From NCBI GenBank assembly GCA_049595035.1, contig JBMYKD010000011.1, positions 1-64,000 on the forward strand: a stretch of 64,000 nt of DNA, read 5' to 3'. This document shows, one piece after another, positions 45,688 to 55,379 of the stretch. The notes beneath the pieces are model-generated. The model was not told the origin of the DNA. It did not search any database and saw nothing but the letters and a program-made list of their open reading frames with translations. Position 1 is the first letter of the stretch, and each line of letters opens with the position of its first letter. The DNA comes from UBA12202 sp049595035 (GTDB lineage Bacteria; Pseudomonadota; Alphaproteobacteria; Puniceispirillales; UBA1172). The position numbers and the translations under genes are program-made.

Positions 45688-46356
45688 CTACCGTTCTTTA
45701 GATATTTTATCAAGAGAAACTGATTTGCGGTCAGGATTAGGGTCTTCCGGAGTAACAATACCACCAGACACAACCATTTTGACCGCTTCCTCAACCCCCA
45801 TATCGAGAATAAACACATCATCGCGTTTGAAAAATAACAGAAACCCTGATGTCGGGTTAGGTGTCGTTGGGACAAAAACATTAATCAGGTCTTCTTTAGA
45901 AAGAGATTGCACTTCACCTTTGGTGGCGCCGGTGACAAACCCAATCGCCCATATCCCACGACGGGGATATTCAACTAACACCACTTCACGGAATGCATCA
46001 GACTGGCTAGCCATAATGGTTTCAAGAACTTGCTTAGATGCGCCGTATAATGATCGAACCACTGGTAATCGATTGGTAATGCTATCAAATACCGATAGTA
46101 AGAACCGACCTAGGATTCCTGCGGTTAATGCCCCAATCATGATGAAGCCTATCGCAGCAATAACCAGTCCGAACCCCGGTAACGGAAAACCAGCATAGTT
46201 TTGCGGGTCAAGCCAGGCTGGCAACAAACCGGCTACCTGATCATCAATGAATGTGATCAGCGACCATGTAATATATAACGTCAACGCCAGTGGTGCGGTG
46301 ATTAATATTCCAGAAAAAAACCAACGTCTAAGCTGATTAAGCATGAGATGACTCAT
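45688..46356 (-). CDS. DUF502 family membrane protein
   Basis: 222 residues with two N-terminal membrane segments (FFSGILITAPLALTLYITW and GFGLVIAAIGFIMIGALTAG). LPVVRSLYGASKQVLETI and VLVEYPRRGIWAIGFVTG then VFVPTTPNPTSGFLLFF are the conserved stretches of this family. Its function is unknown, although it is commonly placed near recG in alphaproteobacteria. The ATG at 46356 is used rather than the TTG one codon earlier. Confidence 0.9.
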   Translation of the reverse strand: MSHLMLNQLRRWFFSGILITAPLALTLYITWSLITFIDDQVAGLLPAWLDPQNYAGFPLPGFGLVIAAIGFIMIGALTAGILGRFLLSVFDSITNRLPVVRSLYGASKQVLETIMASQSDAFREVVLVEYPRRGIWAIGFVTGATKGEVQSLSKEDLINVFVPTTPNPTSGFLLFFKRDDVFILDMGVEEAVKMVVSGGIVTPEDPNPDRKSVSLDKISKER

Positions 46357-46455
46357 CAATTAACTCTTCATCTTAGGTCTAGCATCAATTTCAACAGATT
46401 GGTAGAATGAAAACCTACCAATTTTTGAATAACACCACTAAGATAAGGCAAAATT

Positions 46456-47277
46456 ATGTCCCTACCACCGCAAGACCGGCAAAATTCTGACATTGTCGAT
46501 GCTTTACTTGCCCTTATAGATATCATGAAAACCTTGCGCCATCCCGAACAGGGTTGCCCATGGGATCTGGCACAAACGCATGAAAGCATAGTCCCCTATA
46601 CTATCGAAGAAGCCTATGAAGTGGCTGAAGCGGTGGCAAAAGGTGATCCCGATGATATCCGTGATGAGCTTGGTGATCTGTTACTGCAAATTGTGTTTCA
46701 ATCGCAAATTGCCAGCGAAGGCGGGCAGTTTGATATCAGTGATGTTGCTAATAGCATTAATCAGAAAATGATTAATAGGCATCCTCATATTTTTTCAGAC
46801 AATCAGGTAGATGATTCAACCGCTGTTCGCGAACAATGGGAAGATATCAAAAGCCGGGAACGGGCCAGTAAGGGGGAAACGCGAATTCTGGATGGAATTG
46901 CCACCACACTTCCTGCGCTTATGCAGGCATTGAAATTACAGAACCGGGCCGCCAGAGTCGGCTTTGACTGGCCTGATATACATGACATTCTGGATAAACT
47001 GCGTGAAGAAACAGAAGAACTGGAAACAGAAATTTATGCTCCACAACAAAATAAAGCCGCTCTAGAAGATGAATGTGGTGACCTGCTCTTTGTTGCTGTC
47101 AATCTGGCACGCAAGCTAGATATTGATCCGGAACAAGCCCTTGCCAGCACGAACAGAAAATTCCGTAAACGGTTTAATCATATAGAGGAACAGGCATCCC
47201 TTTCACATAAATCACTGAATGAATGTTCACTTGATGACATGGAATATTGGTGGCAGGACGCAAAAAAGCTGCCCTGA
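46456..47277 (+). CDS. mazG: Nucleoside triphosphate pyrophosphohydrolase MazG
   Basis: 273 residues with two MazG helical domains: residues around 10-115 (CPWDLAQTHESIVPYTIEEAYEV, DELGDLLLQIVFQSQIA with the EExxE/ExxD metal pattern) and around 160-260 (RVGFDWPDIHDILDKLREETEEL, EDECGDLLFVAVNLARKL). It converts noncanonical NTPs to NMPs. It is convergent with hfq. Confidence 0.95.
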   Translation: MSLPPQDRQNSDIVDALLALIDIMKTLRHPEQGCPWDLAQTHESIVPYTIEEAYEVAEAVAKGDPDDIRDELGDLLLQIVFQSQIASEGGQFDISDVANSINQKMINRHPHIFSDNQVDDSTAVREQWEDIKSRERASKGETRILDGIATTLPALMQALKLQNRAARVGFDWPDIHDILDKLREETEELETEIYAPQQNKAALEDECGDLLFVAVNLARKLDIDPEQALASTNRKFRKRFNHIEEQASLSHKSLNECSLDDMEYWWQDAKKLP

Positions 47278-47347
47278 TATCGACATATGATACCAGTATG
47301 TTCAATGAATATATGTTCATCAGATATGGTCAGCTGTAATGCCTGCG

Positions 47348-47593
47348 CTATTCCATATTTTCTTCGTCATCCTGTAAAGAAATAGGATTAGTAGGCATAA
47401 TTGTCGATATAGCATGCTTATAAACTAATTGGACATGCTGATCACGTTTCAACAACAGTGAAAAATTATCAAACCACGTTACGATACCTTGTAATTTAAC
47501 ACCATTGACGAGAAAAACCGTTACAGCGGCGTGATCTTTACGGATAGAATTTAGAAATATTTCCTGCAAATTTTGGCCTTTATCTTGTGCCAT
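47348..47593 (-). CDS. hfq: RNA chaperone Hfq
   Basis: 81 residues. Sm1 (VFLVNGVKLQGIVTWFDNFSLLL) and Sm2 (VYKHAISTIMP) are both present, with LQEIFLNSIRKDH as the N-terminal helix. The acidic tail (LQDDEENME) is short, as is usual in alphaproteobacteria. It follows trkA after 109 A/T-rich bases that may hold a separate promoter. It mediates small-RNA pairing. Confidence 0.97.
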   Translation of the reverse strand: MAQDKGQNLQEIFLNSIRKDHAAVTVFLVNGVKLQGIVTWFDNFSLLLKRDQHVQLVYKHAISTIMPTNPISLQDDEENME

Positions 47594-47702
47594 TATTATT
47601 ACTCCCCCTAGTTATTTTAGTATTTTTACGATTTATTATATAAATTATCAATTACTACTTTAGGAAAACTATTGCTACTTTCGATATAAATAAGCAAGAG
47701 AA

Positions 47703-49085
47703 TTAGAAAAAATCCAGTCGGACAGATAACATCCGTTCAACATCATCAATGAATCCACGGGCAACGAACATGATCACCTTATCCCCCGGTTCAATAATGG
47801 TATCGCCGCGAGGAATGACAAATTGGTCATTACGCATAATAGCACCGACGACTGCCCCTTTTGGTAATTTTGCTGACCGTAAGGGTGTTCCCACCAGAGA
47901 AGAAGATGCCAGGGCTTCGATTTCCATCACCTCCCCTTTTTCTTCTATGATGGTATGAATATCACGAACGCGCCCACGGCGGACATGTTCCAGAATACTG
48001 GAAACCGTAATAGAGGGAGGATTAATAACGGAATCAACCCCAAGCGTTGATATCAATGGCACAAAACTAGCCATCTTTATCAAGGTCACAACATGATTTG
48101 CCCCAAAACGCCTTGCCAGAAGTGAAGACAGCACATTAACTTCATCATCATCTGTCAACGCAATGAATGTATCAACATCAGCAACGCCACCTTCGTGCAG
48201 AATATCAGGTTCAAGCGCATCACCATGAATGATTGTGATCTGCTGTGGCAGATTAAGTGCCGCTTGTCTGGCTATATCCTTATTAACCTCAATCACGGTC
48301 TGTTCAGACGATTCGATGGTTTCATGAACAGCATTAGCAACCAGAGTAGCAATATTCCCACCACCAGCGATAAGGATTCGTCGGCTTTCCGGCTCTTCAT
48401 GGCCAAAACTAGTCATAGCCCGACTAAGATGCGTATCTTCACAAACAAAATATACCTCATCCCCTTCCATCATCTTGACACTTCCATCGCGTGGAACAAT
48501 GACCTCATTATCCCGGAGAATGGCAATAATGCTCATTTTCAGATCATCAAAGAGGTCTGCCAGATAACGGATGGGAGAACCAAGAATAGGGCATCGTTCC
48601 GTGCATTTGACCCCGATAATTTTCACCTTATCGCCGCACATACTGCCAACGTCAAATGCCCCGGGGATTTCAAGCCGCCGCAATACCGCTTGTGATAATT
48701 CAATTTCAGGCGAAATAATATGATCAATGGGCATATTATCCGTGCTGAACATATCGGCAAAACGGGGGTCAAGATAACTGCGTGAATGAATACGGGCGAT
48801 TTTTAGTGGCGTACGATAGATAGAATGAGCCACCTGACACGCTACCATATTGATCTCATCAGACGTGGTGACTGCAATAAGCATATCGGCGTTACCAACA
48901 TCTGCCTGCGCCAGAATATCCGGGTGCGAAGGCACACCGATGACACCGCGGACATTGTGATGATCTGTCACGCGCTGGATCAATTCATCATTTTCGTCAA
49001 TGATGGTTACATCATTATTTTCTTGGGATAAATGACCAGCGATACTAAATCCGACCTGACCAGCTCCACAAATAACAATCTTCAT
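47703..49085 (-). CDS. trkA: Trk potassium uptake NAD-binding protein TrkA
   Basis: 460 residues with duplicated RCK units: VICGAGQVGFSIAGHLSQEN at the start (GxGxxG) and ILIAGGGNIATLVANAV in the second half, each followed by a TrkA-C domain (GSVKMMEGDEVYFV, EPGDKVIMFVAR). It regulates the Trk potassium channel. It overlaps ntrX by 4 bases, in the ntrYX-trkA-hfq order typical of alphaproteobacteria. Confidence 0.95.
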   Translation of the reverse strand: MKIVICGAGQVGFSIAGHLSQENNDVTIIDENDELIQRVTDHHNVRGVIGVPSHPDILAQADVGNADMLIAVTTSDEINMVACQVAHSIYRTPLKIARIHSRSYLDPRFADMFSTDNMPIDHIISPEIELSQAVLRRLEIPGAFDVGSMCGDKVKIIGVKCTERCPILGSPIRYLADLFDDLKMSIIAILRDNEVIVPRDGSVKMMEGDEVYFVCEDTHLSRAMTSFGHEEPESRRILIAGGGNIATLVANAVHETIESSEQTVIEVNKDIARQAALNLPQQITIIHGDALEPDILHEGGVADVDTFIALTDDDEVNVLSSLLARRFGANHVVTLIKMASFVPLISTLGVDSVINPPSITVSSILEHVRRGRVRDIHTIIEEKGEVMEIEALASSSLVGTPLRSAKLPKGAVVGAIMRNDQFVIPRGDTIIEPGDKVIMFVARGFIDDVERMLSVRLDFF

Positions 49086-50482
49086 GAAGGTTCCTCCATC
49101 TGATCTGCCGCTTCTACTTGAATGCCCAGATTTTTAAGCTTGCGATGTAAAGCCGATCTTTCCATACCGATAAAGGCTGCTGTTTTCGATATGTTGCCAT
49201 TAAAACGGGATAGTTGCGACATTAAATATTCAATTTCAAATTGTTCACGCGCCTCTTTGAGCGGCATGGCAATTGCGCTGGCCATATTCTTATTATCGGT
49301 ATTTTCCGATTGTCCCAAACCTGTTATTTCAACTGGCAGGTCTTCACGGGTAATGTGATGCTTGCTACGGTCTGCCATAATAACTAACCAGTCAATCATA
49401 TTACGAAGCTGGGTGATATTTCCCGGCCATGAGTAGCTTTCCAGTGCGGCCAGACAATCCGGAGTAAAGGATAACTGACGATCCCCCTCATCAGCCATTC
49501 GTTTTTTAAGGAAATAAAGGGCTAACTCGGCAATATCTTCGCGTCGGCGTGATAGGGGCGGAATAGCAATCGGAACCACATTCAGGCGATAATACAACTC
49601 TTCCCGAAATTGCTCCTCTGCCACTTTAGCCTTAATATCCTGAGAGGTAGCAGAGATTACCCGCACATCGACCTGCACATCTGTATTGCCGCCCAATCTT
49701 TTAAACCGTTGATCTTGCAGTGTTCTTACAAGGCGTGCTTGCGTATCAAGAGATAAATCAGAAATTTCATCAAAAAACAATGTGCCGCCATGAGCCTGTT
49801 CAAACAGGCCAACGACTCTCTTACCATCATTATTGGCTTCTGAGCCAAATAACTCAATCAATGAACGTTGAGATGATAATGCCGCACAATTCACCATTAC
49901 GAACCTGCCATTTGTCCGGTTTGATTTATCATGAATATTTCTGGCTAATAACTCTTTGCCAGACCCGGAAGGCCCGGTAATAAAAATACGGCTGTTTGAT
50001 TGTGCGACCTTATCAACTGTCTGGCGAATGCCATGAATAGCCGGAGATGACCCAATCTGATCAAGTGAGATATCATAGCGGCGTTTCAATTCATCATGTT
50101 CTGCGTCACGCGCCGCATTAGCCAATGCCCGCTGACATAAAAGGATCAGCTGGGCAGATTTAAATGGTTTTTCCAGAAAATCAAACGCCCCGTCTTTCAT
50201 CGCCTGCACCGCTGTTTCGATATTGCCATGGCCAGATATCATTAATACAGGAACATGTGGGTAATACCGGCGCACCCATTTTTGCAATTCCAGCCCATCC
50301 ATATCAGACTGGCGCATCCAGATATCAAGAATAATCAATGCTGGCGGATGGCTAGTCAGCTCGTCTCTGGCTGTTTCGGCATTTTCTGCTTCGCGCACAT
50401 CAAAACCTTCATCCTCAAGTATTAAACGGATCATACTGCGGATATCGGGTTCATCATCAACAACTAGGATTTCTGGTTTCAT
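49082..50482 (-). CDS. ntrX: Response regulator NtrX
   Basis: 466 residues: receiver domain with the phospho-accepting Asp in LIILDIWMRQSDMDGLELQ, AAA+ core (ITGPSGSGKELLARNIH, GGTLFFDEISDLSLDTQ) and a Fis-type HTH at the end (NISKTAAFIGMERSALHRKLKNLG). The GAFTGA sigma-54 contact loop is missing: the sequence goes from IELFGSEAN through VVGLFEQAHGG. Family members in this class have the same loss and do not activate sigma-54 in the normal way. It is directly downstream of ntrY. Confidence 0.94.
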   Translation of the reverse strand: MKPEILVVDDEPDIRSMIRLILEDEGFDVREAENAETARDELTSHPPALIILDIWMRQSDMDGLELQKWVRRYYPHVPVLMISGHGNIETAVQAMKDGAFDFLEKPFKSAQLILLCQRALANAARDAEHDELKRRYDISLDQIGSSPAIHGIRQTVDKVAQSNSRIFITGPSGSGKELLARNIHDKSNRTNGRFVMVNCAALSSQRSLIELFGSEANNDGKRVVGLFEQAHGGTLFFDEISDLSLDTQARLVRTLQDQRFKRLGGNTDVQVDVRVISATSQDIKAKVAEEQFREELYYRLNVVPIAIPPLSRRREDIAELALYFLKKRMADEGDRQLSFTPDCLAALESYSWPGNITQLRNMIDWLVIMADRSKHHITREDLPVEITGLGQSENTDNKNMASAIAMPLKEAREQFEIEYLMSQLSRFNGNISKTAAFIGMERSALHRKLKNLGIQVEAADQMEEPS

Positions 50483-52735
50483 TTATCCTGTTGCCTCCTC
50501 AGATTGATTTACGAAATCTAGTGTAACCAATGCCCCGTGATAGCCTTCAGCTACGGTCAGATCAATATCATTGTCTGACATACTGGATAAGTGCAATGAT
50601 CCCCCATGGTCTTCCATGATTTTCTTAACAATAGCAAGCCCCAACCCGCTACCTTTTTTTCGATTTGTCACATAAGGATCGGTGAGGTGTTTACGTTTAC
50701 TCAATGGTAATCCCGGGCCATTATCAATAATCATGACCTGAATCTTATCTGGTGTTTTCGTCAACATAATCCGGATTTTTTTATCACTGCTATCAGCCTC
50801 AATCATCGCATCAACAGCATTCTGTAATAGATTGGTAATCACCTGTCTGATCATGCCATCATCACATGCTATCATCACATGATCCCATGACCCAAAATCT
50901 GTCTGGATAGAAATATCCGTTGCTTCAGCTTTTATCAGCATCACTTGCGACTGAATGATATCAATCAGGTTATGATTAGCAATGCTTGGTGCTGGCATCC
51001 GGGCAAATGACGTGAATTCATCAACAAGCCGACGAATATCATCAACCTGTCGGGCAATCATATCTACATTTGATCGAAAACTGGCATCCTGCTTCGGATC
51101 AGACATGGAAAATTTTTCTGCTAACCGTTCAGAGGCCAATTGCATTGGAGTCAATGGATTTCGGATTTCATGGGCAATGCGTCTAGCCACATCTGACCAG
51201 GCCGCTTTACGTTGAGCATCCATTAAAGCACTTACATCTTCGAATGTGACCACATAACCAACGACTCGCCCGCCAATCATTTCACGGGTGATACGCGTTA
51301 AGAGGGTTAGATTTATATCGTTTCTATTAATTTCAATATTGATTTCAGGCAATCGGGGTACAATTGCCGCGCGTTTCAGTAATTCTGCGAATTCTGGCAC
51401 AACAACAGCCAGATTTTTGCCTATGGCAGATTCTTGTTGAAGTTTAAGCATCTTAAGAGCCGCCAGATTAGGTAATGTGATGGTCTGCTCATGATCAATG
51501 CCAATAACACCCGATGAAACACCGGCAAGCACGGCTTCGGTAAACTCGCGCCGTTTATCAAGCTGGATATTGGCTTCGACCAGTTCCTGACGATTACGAT
51601 TAATTTCATCAAGCATGCGGTCAAAAGATGCTGCCAGTTCACCAATTTCACCCTGATCATGGATTTGCCCCACACGGGTAGCATGATTACCAGATCGCAC
51701 TTTATCGGCAACGCTGATAATAGCACTGATCGGTGTGACAATTGCATTGGCAAAATTCAACCCCAGCCAGACAGAACTAAGCAATAGCAATAAAGCCACC
51801 ATGCCAAACATAACCGCGAAACTGATCTGTAAATCAAGTTGGCGAATATCAAGAAGCTGATAGCTGGATGAAGCAAACTGTGTACGTTCAACCGATGCCA
51901 GCACCGTTGGATCAACAAATCGCCCAACCAGTAAATAGGCATCAACAAATTGATTAAGCCGCAACCCTGCCCTGATCCTGTTATCGTTATCTGTATTAGC
52001 GATAGATACCTCACCCAGATTGGCCTTATCAAAAAAGGCGTCATCAAGGTCGGAAAAGGTAACAGCATAAGCAAATTGGGAATTAGCAATCACCCGCCCT
52101 GTTGAATCAATTACCAGGGCTTCTGTCAGATTTCTAACCCCTGCCTGATTGGTCAGATACAGATCAAAGCTGTTCCGGTTGCGGAGCAGATTGGGGGCTT
52201 CCCTGTTGATATCATTAGCCATGGCCAGAATTTGCCCACTGACAGATCGCTTATGTTCTTCCAGATAGGAATTGGCAATATTGACCGATTCTTCAACTGC
52301 GGTGGATATTCGGTCATTAAACCAGCCGCGAAGAGAGTAATCCAAAACAAAAACAGCAAAGCCTATGACGATAAACGATGGCAAAACAGAAATAATACTG
52401 AATAATACCGCAATCCGCAAATGCAACTGATATCCAGCCATGCGGCGGCGGCGTTCCCTGATCAGATTAACTATCTGGCGAACAACAAATCCCGACATCA
52501 ACAGCAAAACCATGATATCAAGACCAAGCACAAGATAGGTTACATTAGATTTTCCGTCCAGAAACTGAGGGCTTGATAAAACAGCATAGGTCAATAATCC
52601 AAGCACCAAAGCCAGCAATATAGACGCATAAGCCAGCCGTGTTTCTGTAATCATCTGTTTGATCCCAGAAAAGAAATGCCGTTCTATGCGGTCTTCGCCT
52701 TTATCATCAACGGGATTATGCTTAGAAACAGACAT
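50483..52735 (-). CDS. ntrY: Sensor histidine kinase NtrY
   Basis: 750 residues. Three to four N-terminal membrane segments surround a large periplasmic/extracytoplasmic part. They are followed by HAMP (FANAIVTPISAIISVADKV), a PAS segment (AVLAGVSSGVIGIDHEQTI), the HisKA H-box (RRIAHEIRNPLTPMQLASERL) and the HATPase (QVITNLLQNAVDAM, DNGPGLP, GSGLGLAIVKKIM). NtrYX responds to nitrogen and redox signals in this class. It overlaps ntrC by one base. Confidence 0.95.
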   Translation of the reverse strand: MSVSKHNPVDDKGEDRIERHFFSGIKQMITETRLAYASILLALVLGLLTYAVLSSPQFLDGKSNVTYLVLGLDIMVLLLMSGFVVRQIVNLIRERRRRMAGYQLHLRIAVLFSIISVLPSFIVIGFAVFVLDYSLRGWFNDRISTAVEESVNIANSYLEEHKRSVSGQILAMANDINREAPNLLRNRNSFDLYLTNQAGVRNLTEALVIDSTGRVIANSQFAYAVTFSDLDDAFFDKANLGEVSIANTDNDNRIRAGLRLNQFVDAYLLVGRFVDPTVLASVERTQFASSSYQLLDIRQLDLQISFAVMFGMVALLLLLSSVWLGLNFANAIVTPISAIISVADKVRSGNHATRVGQIHDQGEIGELAASFDRMLDEINRNRQELVEANIQLDKRREFTEAVLAGVSSGVIGIDHEQTITLPNLAALKMLKLQQESAIGKNLAVVVPEFAELLKRAAIVPRLPEINIEINRNDINLTLLTRITREMIGGRVVGYVVTFEDVSALMDAQRKAAWSDVARRIAHEIRNPLTPMQLASERLAEKFSMSDPKQDASFRSNVDMIARQVDDIRRLVDEFTSFARMPAPSIANHNLIDIIQSQVMLIKAEATDISIQTDFGSWDHVMIACDDGMIRQVITNLLQNAVDAMIEADSSDKKIRIMLTKTPDKIQVMIIDNGPGLPLSKRKHLTDPYVTNRKKGSGLGLAIVKKIMEDHGGSLHLSSMSDNDIDLTVAEGYHGALVTLDFVNQSEEATG

Positions 52736-54294
52736 CAGTTATCATGCCTTATCAGGTTAGATTTTGGATCAATCCCAAGGGCAACGATCTTTTTCCGTAA
52801 TGTATTACGATTAATGCCCAATACATCCGCCGCTTTGAGCTGATTACCCCGTGTGACTTTAAGTGTAGTTGTGATCAGCGGTTTTTCTACTTCTGCAATA
52901 ATACGATCATAAATACCGTTAGTGGGCAAGTCACCATTATGGGCATTAAAAAATCGGTCAATATGTTCGCTGATACATTGTGACAAATTATGTGTCTGCG
53001 GAGAAAGAGAGGTAGCTGGTTGCGCGTCACCAAAACCATTATCATTTTTTGCCTTATGATGGGTTATCTGGTTGTCGCGATTATCGCTTTGAGAGGGAAA
53101 AGCCATCTGAAGCAGATGATGGGTTTCAATGATCTGATCATCAATTAATACCAGCAAGCGGCGCACCAGATTTTCCAGTTCCCTAACATTACCAGGCCAG
53201 TCATACCGCTTCATCATATCCATCGCTGGAACAGATATCGTTTTTCTTTCCAATCCGTCTTTCAAGGATTTTTCCATAATATGTCTGATCAAATCAGGAA
53301 TATCCTCTGCTCTGTCCCGCAAAGGCGGAACCCCAATAGGCACAACATTCAGGCGGTAATATAAATCCTGCCTGAATGATCCATTTTCAATCTCAGCATT
53401 CAAGTTTTTGTGGGTTGCTGCAATAATTCTGGTATTGGCACGGATACTATTTCTGCCACCAACGCGCGTGAAATGACCATCCTGCAATACTCGGAGCAAT
53501 CGGGTCTGAGCATCGATCGGCATATCACCGATTTCATCAAGAAAAAGTGTTCCGCCAGCGGCCTGATCAAAACGGCCATGTGTTTGCTTATCAGCGCCTG
53601 TAAATGCTCCTTTTTCATATCCGAACAACTCGGATTCAATCAAATCACGCGGAATGGCTGCCATATTTAAGGCCACAAAAGGTTTGTTGCTTCTTTCCCC
53701 CAGATTGTGAATAGCTCTAGCTACAACTTCTTTGCCTGATCCGGACTCACCAGTGATCATGACCGTTAAATCTGTCCCCATTAACCGCGCAATACTGCGA
53801 TAGATATCTTGCATGGCTCTAGATTTGCCGATAATCGGACTAGGTTCATTTTTCTGGGTTTCTGCTGTGACGATATCTTTATCACCCTGCTTATTCTGTG
53901 TGCCCTGATCACTAGGTTTCCGGGATAACAAACCAGCAATGCATTTAGTCAATTCGTCAAGCGGAAAGGGCTTGGGCAGATAAGCATCCACCGCATGTTC
54001 CCTTGCTTTAACAGCGGTTAGGAGGGTAGATTGTGCACTCATAACAATAATGGCTATATCTGGACGCATCGCTCTGATGGTTTCCATCTGTTCCAGCGCA
54101 TTACCATCTGGAAACATGACATCACAAACCAATACTTTATTGGACGTATCAGCAACTTTATCTAAACATTCAGACATCGTTTCCGCCGTACTGACCTGAT
54201 AGCCAGCATGAGATAGGGCTTCCCCTAGAACTAGCCGCAACGACGGATCATCATCTGCTAATAATATATGTGTGCCTGTATTCATATCGGTCAT
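52735..54294 (-). CDS. ntrC: Nitrogen regulation response regulator NtrC
   Basis: 519 residues. Receiver (VLVCDVMFPDGNALEQME), AAA+ domain with ITGESGSGKEVVARAIH, the intact sigma-54 loop FGYEKGAFTGADKQ and GGTLFLDEIGDMP, and a Fis HTH (LKAADVLGINRNTLRKKI). It is some 35-50 residues longer than the usual NtrC; the extra length lies in a polar Gln/Asn/His-rich linker between AAA+ and HTH (roughly residues 395-445). With ntrB it forms the classical nitrogen two-component pair. Overlaps ntrB by 4 bases. Confidence 0.95.
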   Translation of the reverse strand: MTDMNTGTHILLADDDPSLRLVLGEALSHAGYQVSTAETMSECLDKVADTSNKVLVCDVMFPDGNALEQMETIRAMRPDIAIIVMSAQSTLLTAVKAREHAVDAYLPKPFPLDELTKCIAGLLSRKPSDQGTQNKQGDKDIVTAETQKNEPSPIIGKSRAMQDIYRSIARLMGTDLTVMITGESGSGKEVVARAIHNLGERSNKPFVALNMAAIPRDLIESELFGYEKGAFTGADKQTHGRFDQAAGGTLFLDEIGDMPIDAQTRLLRVLQDGHFTRVGGRNSIRANTRIIAATHKNLNAEIENGSFRQDLYYRLNVVPIGVPPLRDRAEDIPDLIRHIMEKSLKDGLERKTISVPAMDMMKRYDWPGNVRELENLVRRLLVLIDDQIIETHHLLQMAFPSQSDNRDNQITHHKAKNDNGFGDAQPATSLSPQTHNLSQCISEHIDRFFNAHNGDLPTNGIYDRIIAEVEKPLITTTLKVTRGNQLKAADVLGINRNTLRKKIVALGIDPKSNLIRHDN

Positions 54295-55379
54295 GCCATC
54301 CCCCGTGTGATTGGCAAGTTAATCTGAAACGAAGTTTCACCATCTTTGTCACTGACTTCAACAGACCCACCATGATCGGCAATGATACTAGCAACCAAAG
54401 CTAGACCCAAGCCAGTCCCTTCCGCTTTTGAAGTAACAAATGGATCAAAAAGACGTGTTTTAATGGCATCTGGTATGCCCTTCCCCTGATTAACCACTAC
54501 AACACCAAGCATGGAAAGATGATCGGAATTGCTTTCAGATATGGTTAAGCGAGAGCCAAGGTTATAAATCGTTTTGACTTTTATTTTATTATTATTATCA
54601 GATGCTTCACAGGCATTCTTTAACAAATTTATCAATACTTGTATCAGTAATTCCCTGTCGCCAAATGTATCTGGCAAGGACGGATCATAGAGTTTTTCAA
54701 AGCTAAAGCCTTTGCCAAAACTCTGTTCAGCCAGATGAAGGCAGTGATCAATGATTTCATGAATATTAATGGGTTTCCGGTTAATCGTATTGCCTGCCGC
54801 CAATGTTTCCATTCGGTTCACAAGTTCTGTCACACGATCTGTTTCAGAAATGATTAATTGCGCCATTTGATGCTGTTTTTCATGATCATCAGCGCGTGTA
54901 ATCAATTCTGCCGCCCCCCTGATCCCAGACATCGGAGTTTTAATTTCATGTGCCAGCAATGCGGCAAAAGATGACATACGTCGAGAAGAGCCGCGGAATT
55001 GTTCCTGACCACGCAAGCGTTCTGCCAATGCTCTTTCCTGTATCAGAATCACAATAAAACCCGGACGTTCTGCCAATGGTGACATATGCAGATTGATCAG
55101 ACGATTGCCAAGCAGATTACTAGACAATTCAATACCCTGATCATTAACACTGGCAGACGTCTGACGCACTTTATCTATCATGCTATTGATAGGTGAAGAC
55201 GGTGGGAATAAATCATCAACAGATCGCCCAAGAAGAATTTTTCGTCCCGAATGGAAAAACGCTTCAGCCGAGCTATTGGCCTCAACCAGTTTTCCCTGAG
55301 CATTAATCACAACCAGAGGAAAACCAATGGCATTTAGGACGACATCGGCAAGATCATGTTGAGTGCTTTCTATCATCAA
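54291..55379 (-). CDS. ntrB: Nitrogen regulation sensor kinase NtrB
   Basis: 362 residues, soluble. An N-terminal PAS (VLNAIGFPLVVINAQGKLVEAN) is followed by the H-box LLAHEIKTPMSGIRGAAELI and a HATPase with LINLLKNACEAS, NQGKGIPDAIKTRLFDP and GTGLGLALVASI. It phosphorylates NtrC under nitrogen limitation. It overlaps dusB and ntrC by 4 bases each. Confidence 0.95.
   Translation of the reverse strand: MMIESTQHDLADVVLNAIGFPLVVINAQGKLVEANSSAEAFFHSGRKILLGRSVDDLFPPSSPINSMIDKVRQTSASVNDQGIELSSNLLGNRLINLHMSPLAERPGFIVILIQERALAERLRGQEQFRGSSRRMSSFAALLAHEIKTPMSGIRGAAELITRADDHEKQHQMAQLIISETDRVTELVNRMETLAAGNTINRKPINIHEIIDHCLHLAEQSFGKGFSFEKLYDPSLPDTFGDRELLIQVLINLLKNACEASDNNNKIKVKTIYNLGSRLTISESNSDHLSMLGVVVVNQGKGIPDAIKTRLFDPFVTSKAEGTGLGLALVASIIADHGGSVEVSDKDGETSFQINLPITRGMA

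Noticed and set aside
48195..48695. A 166-codon plus-strand frame over trkA
   Set aside because: It lies wholly antisense to a clear, full-length trkA, with no recognisable motif.
49082..50482. NtrX as a decayed NtrC paralogue because it lacks GAFTGA
   Set aside because: All other domains are intact, and loss of the loop is usual for NtrX in this class.
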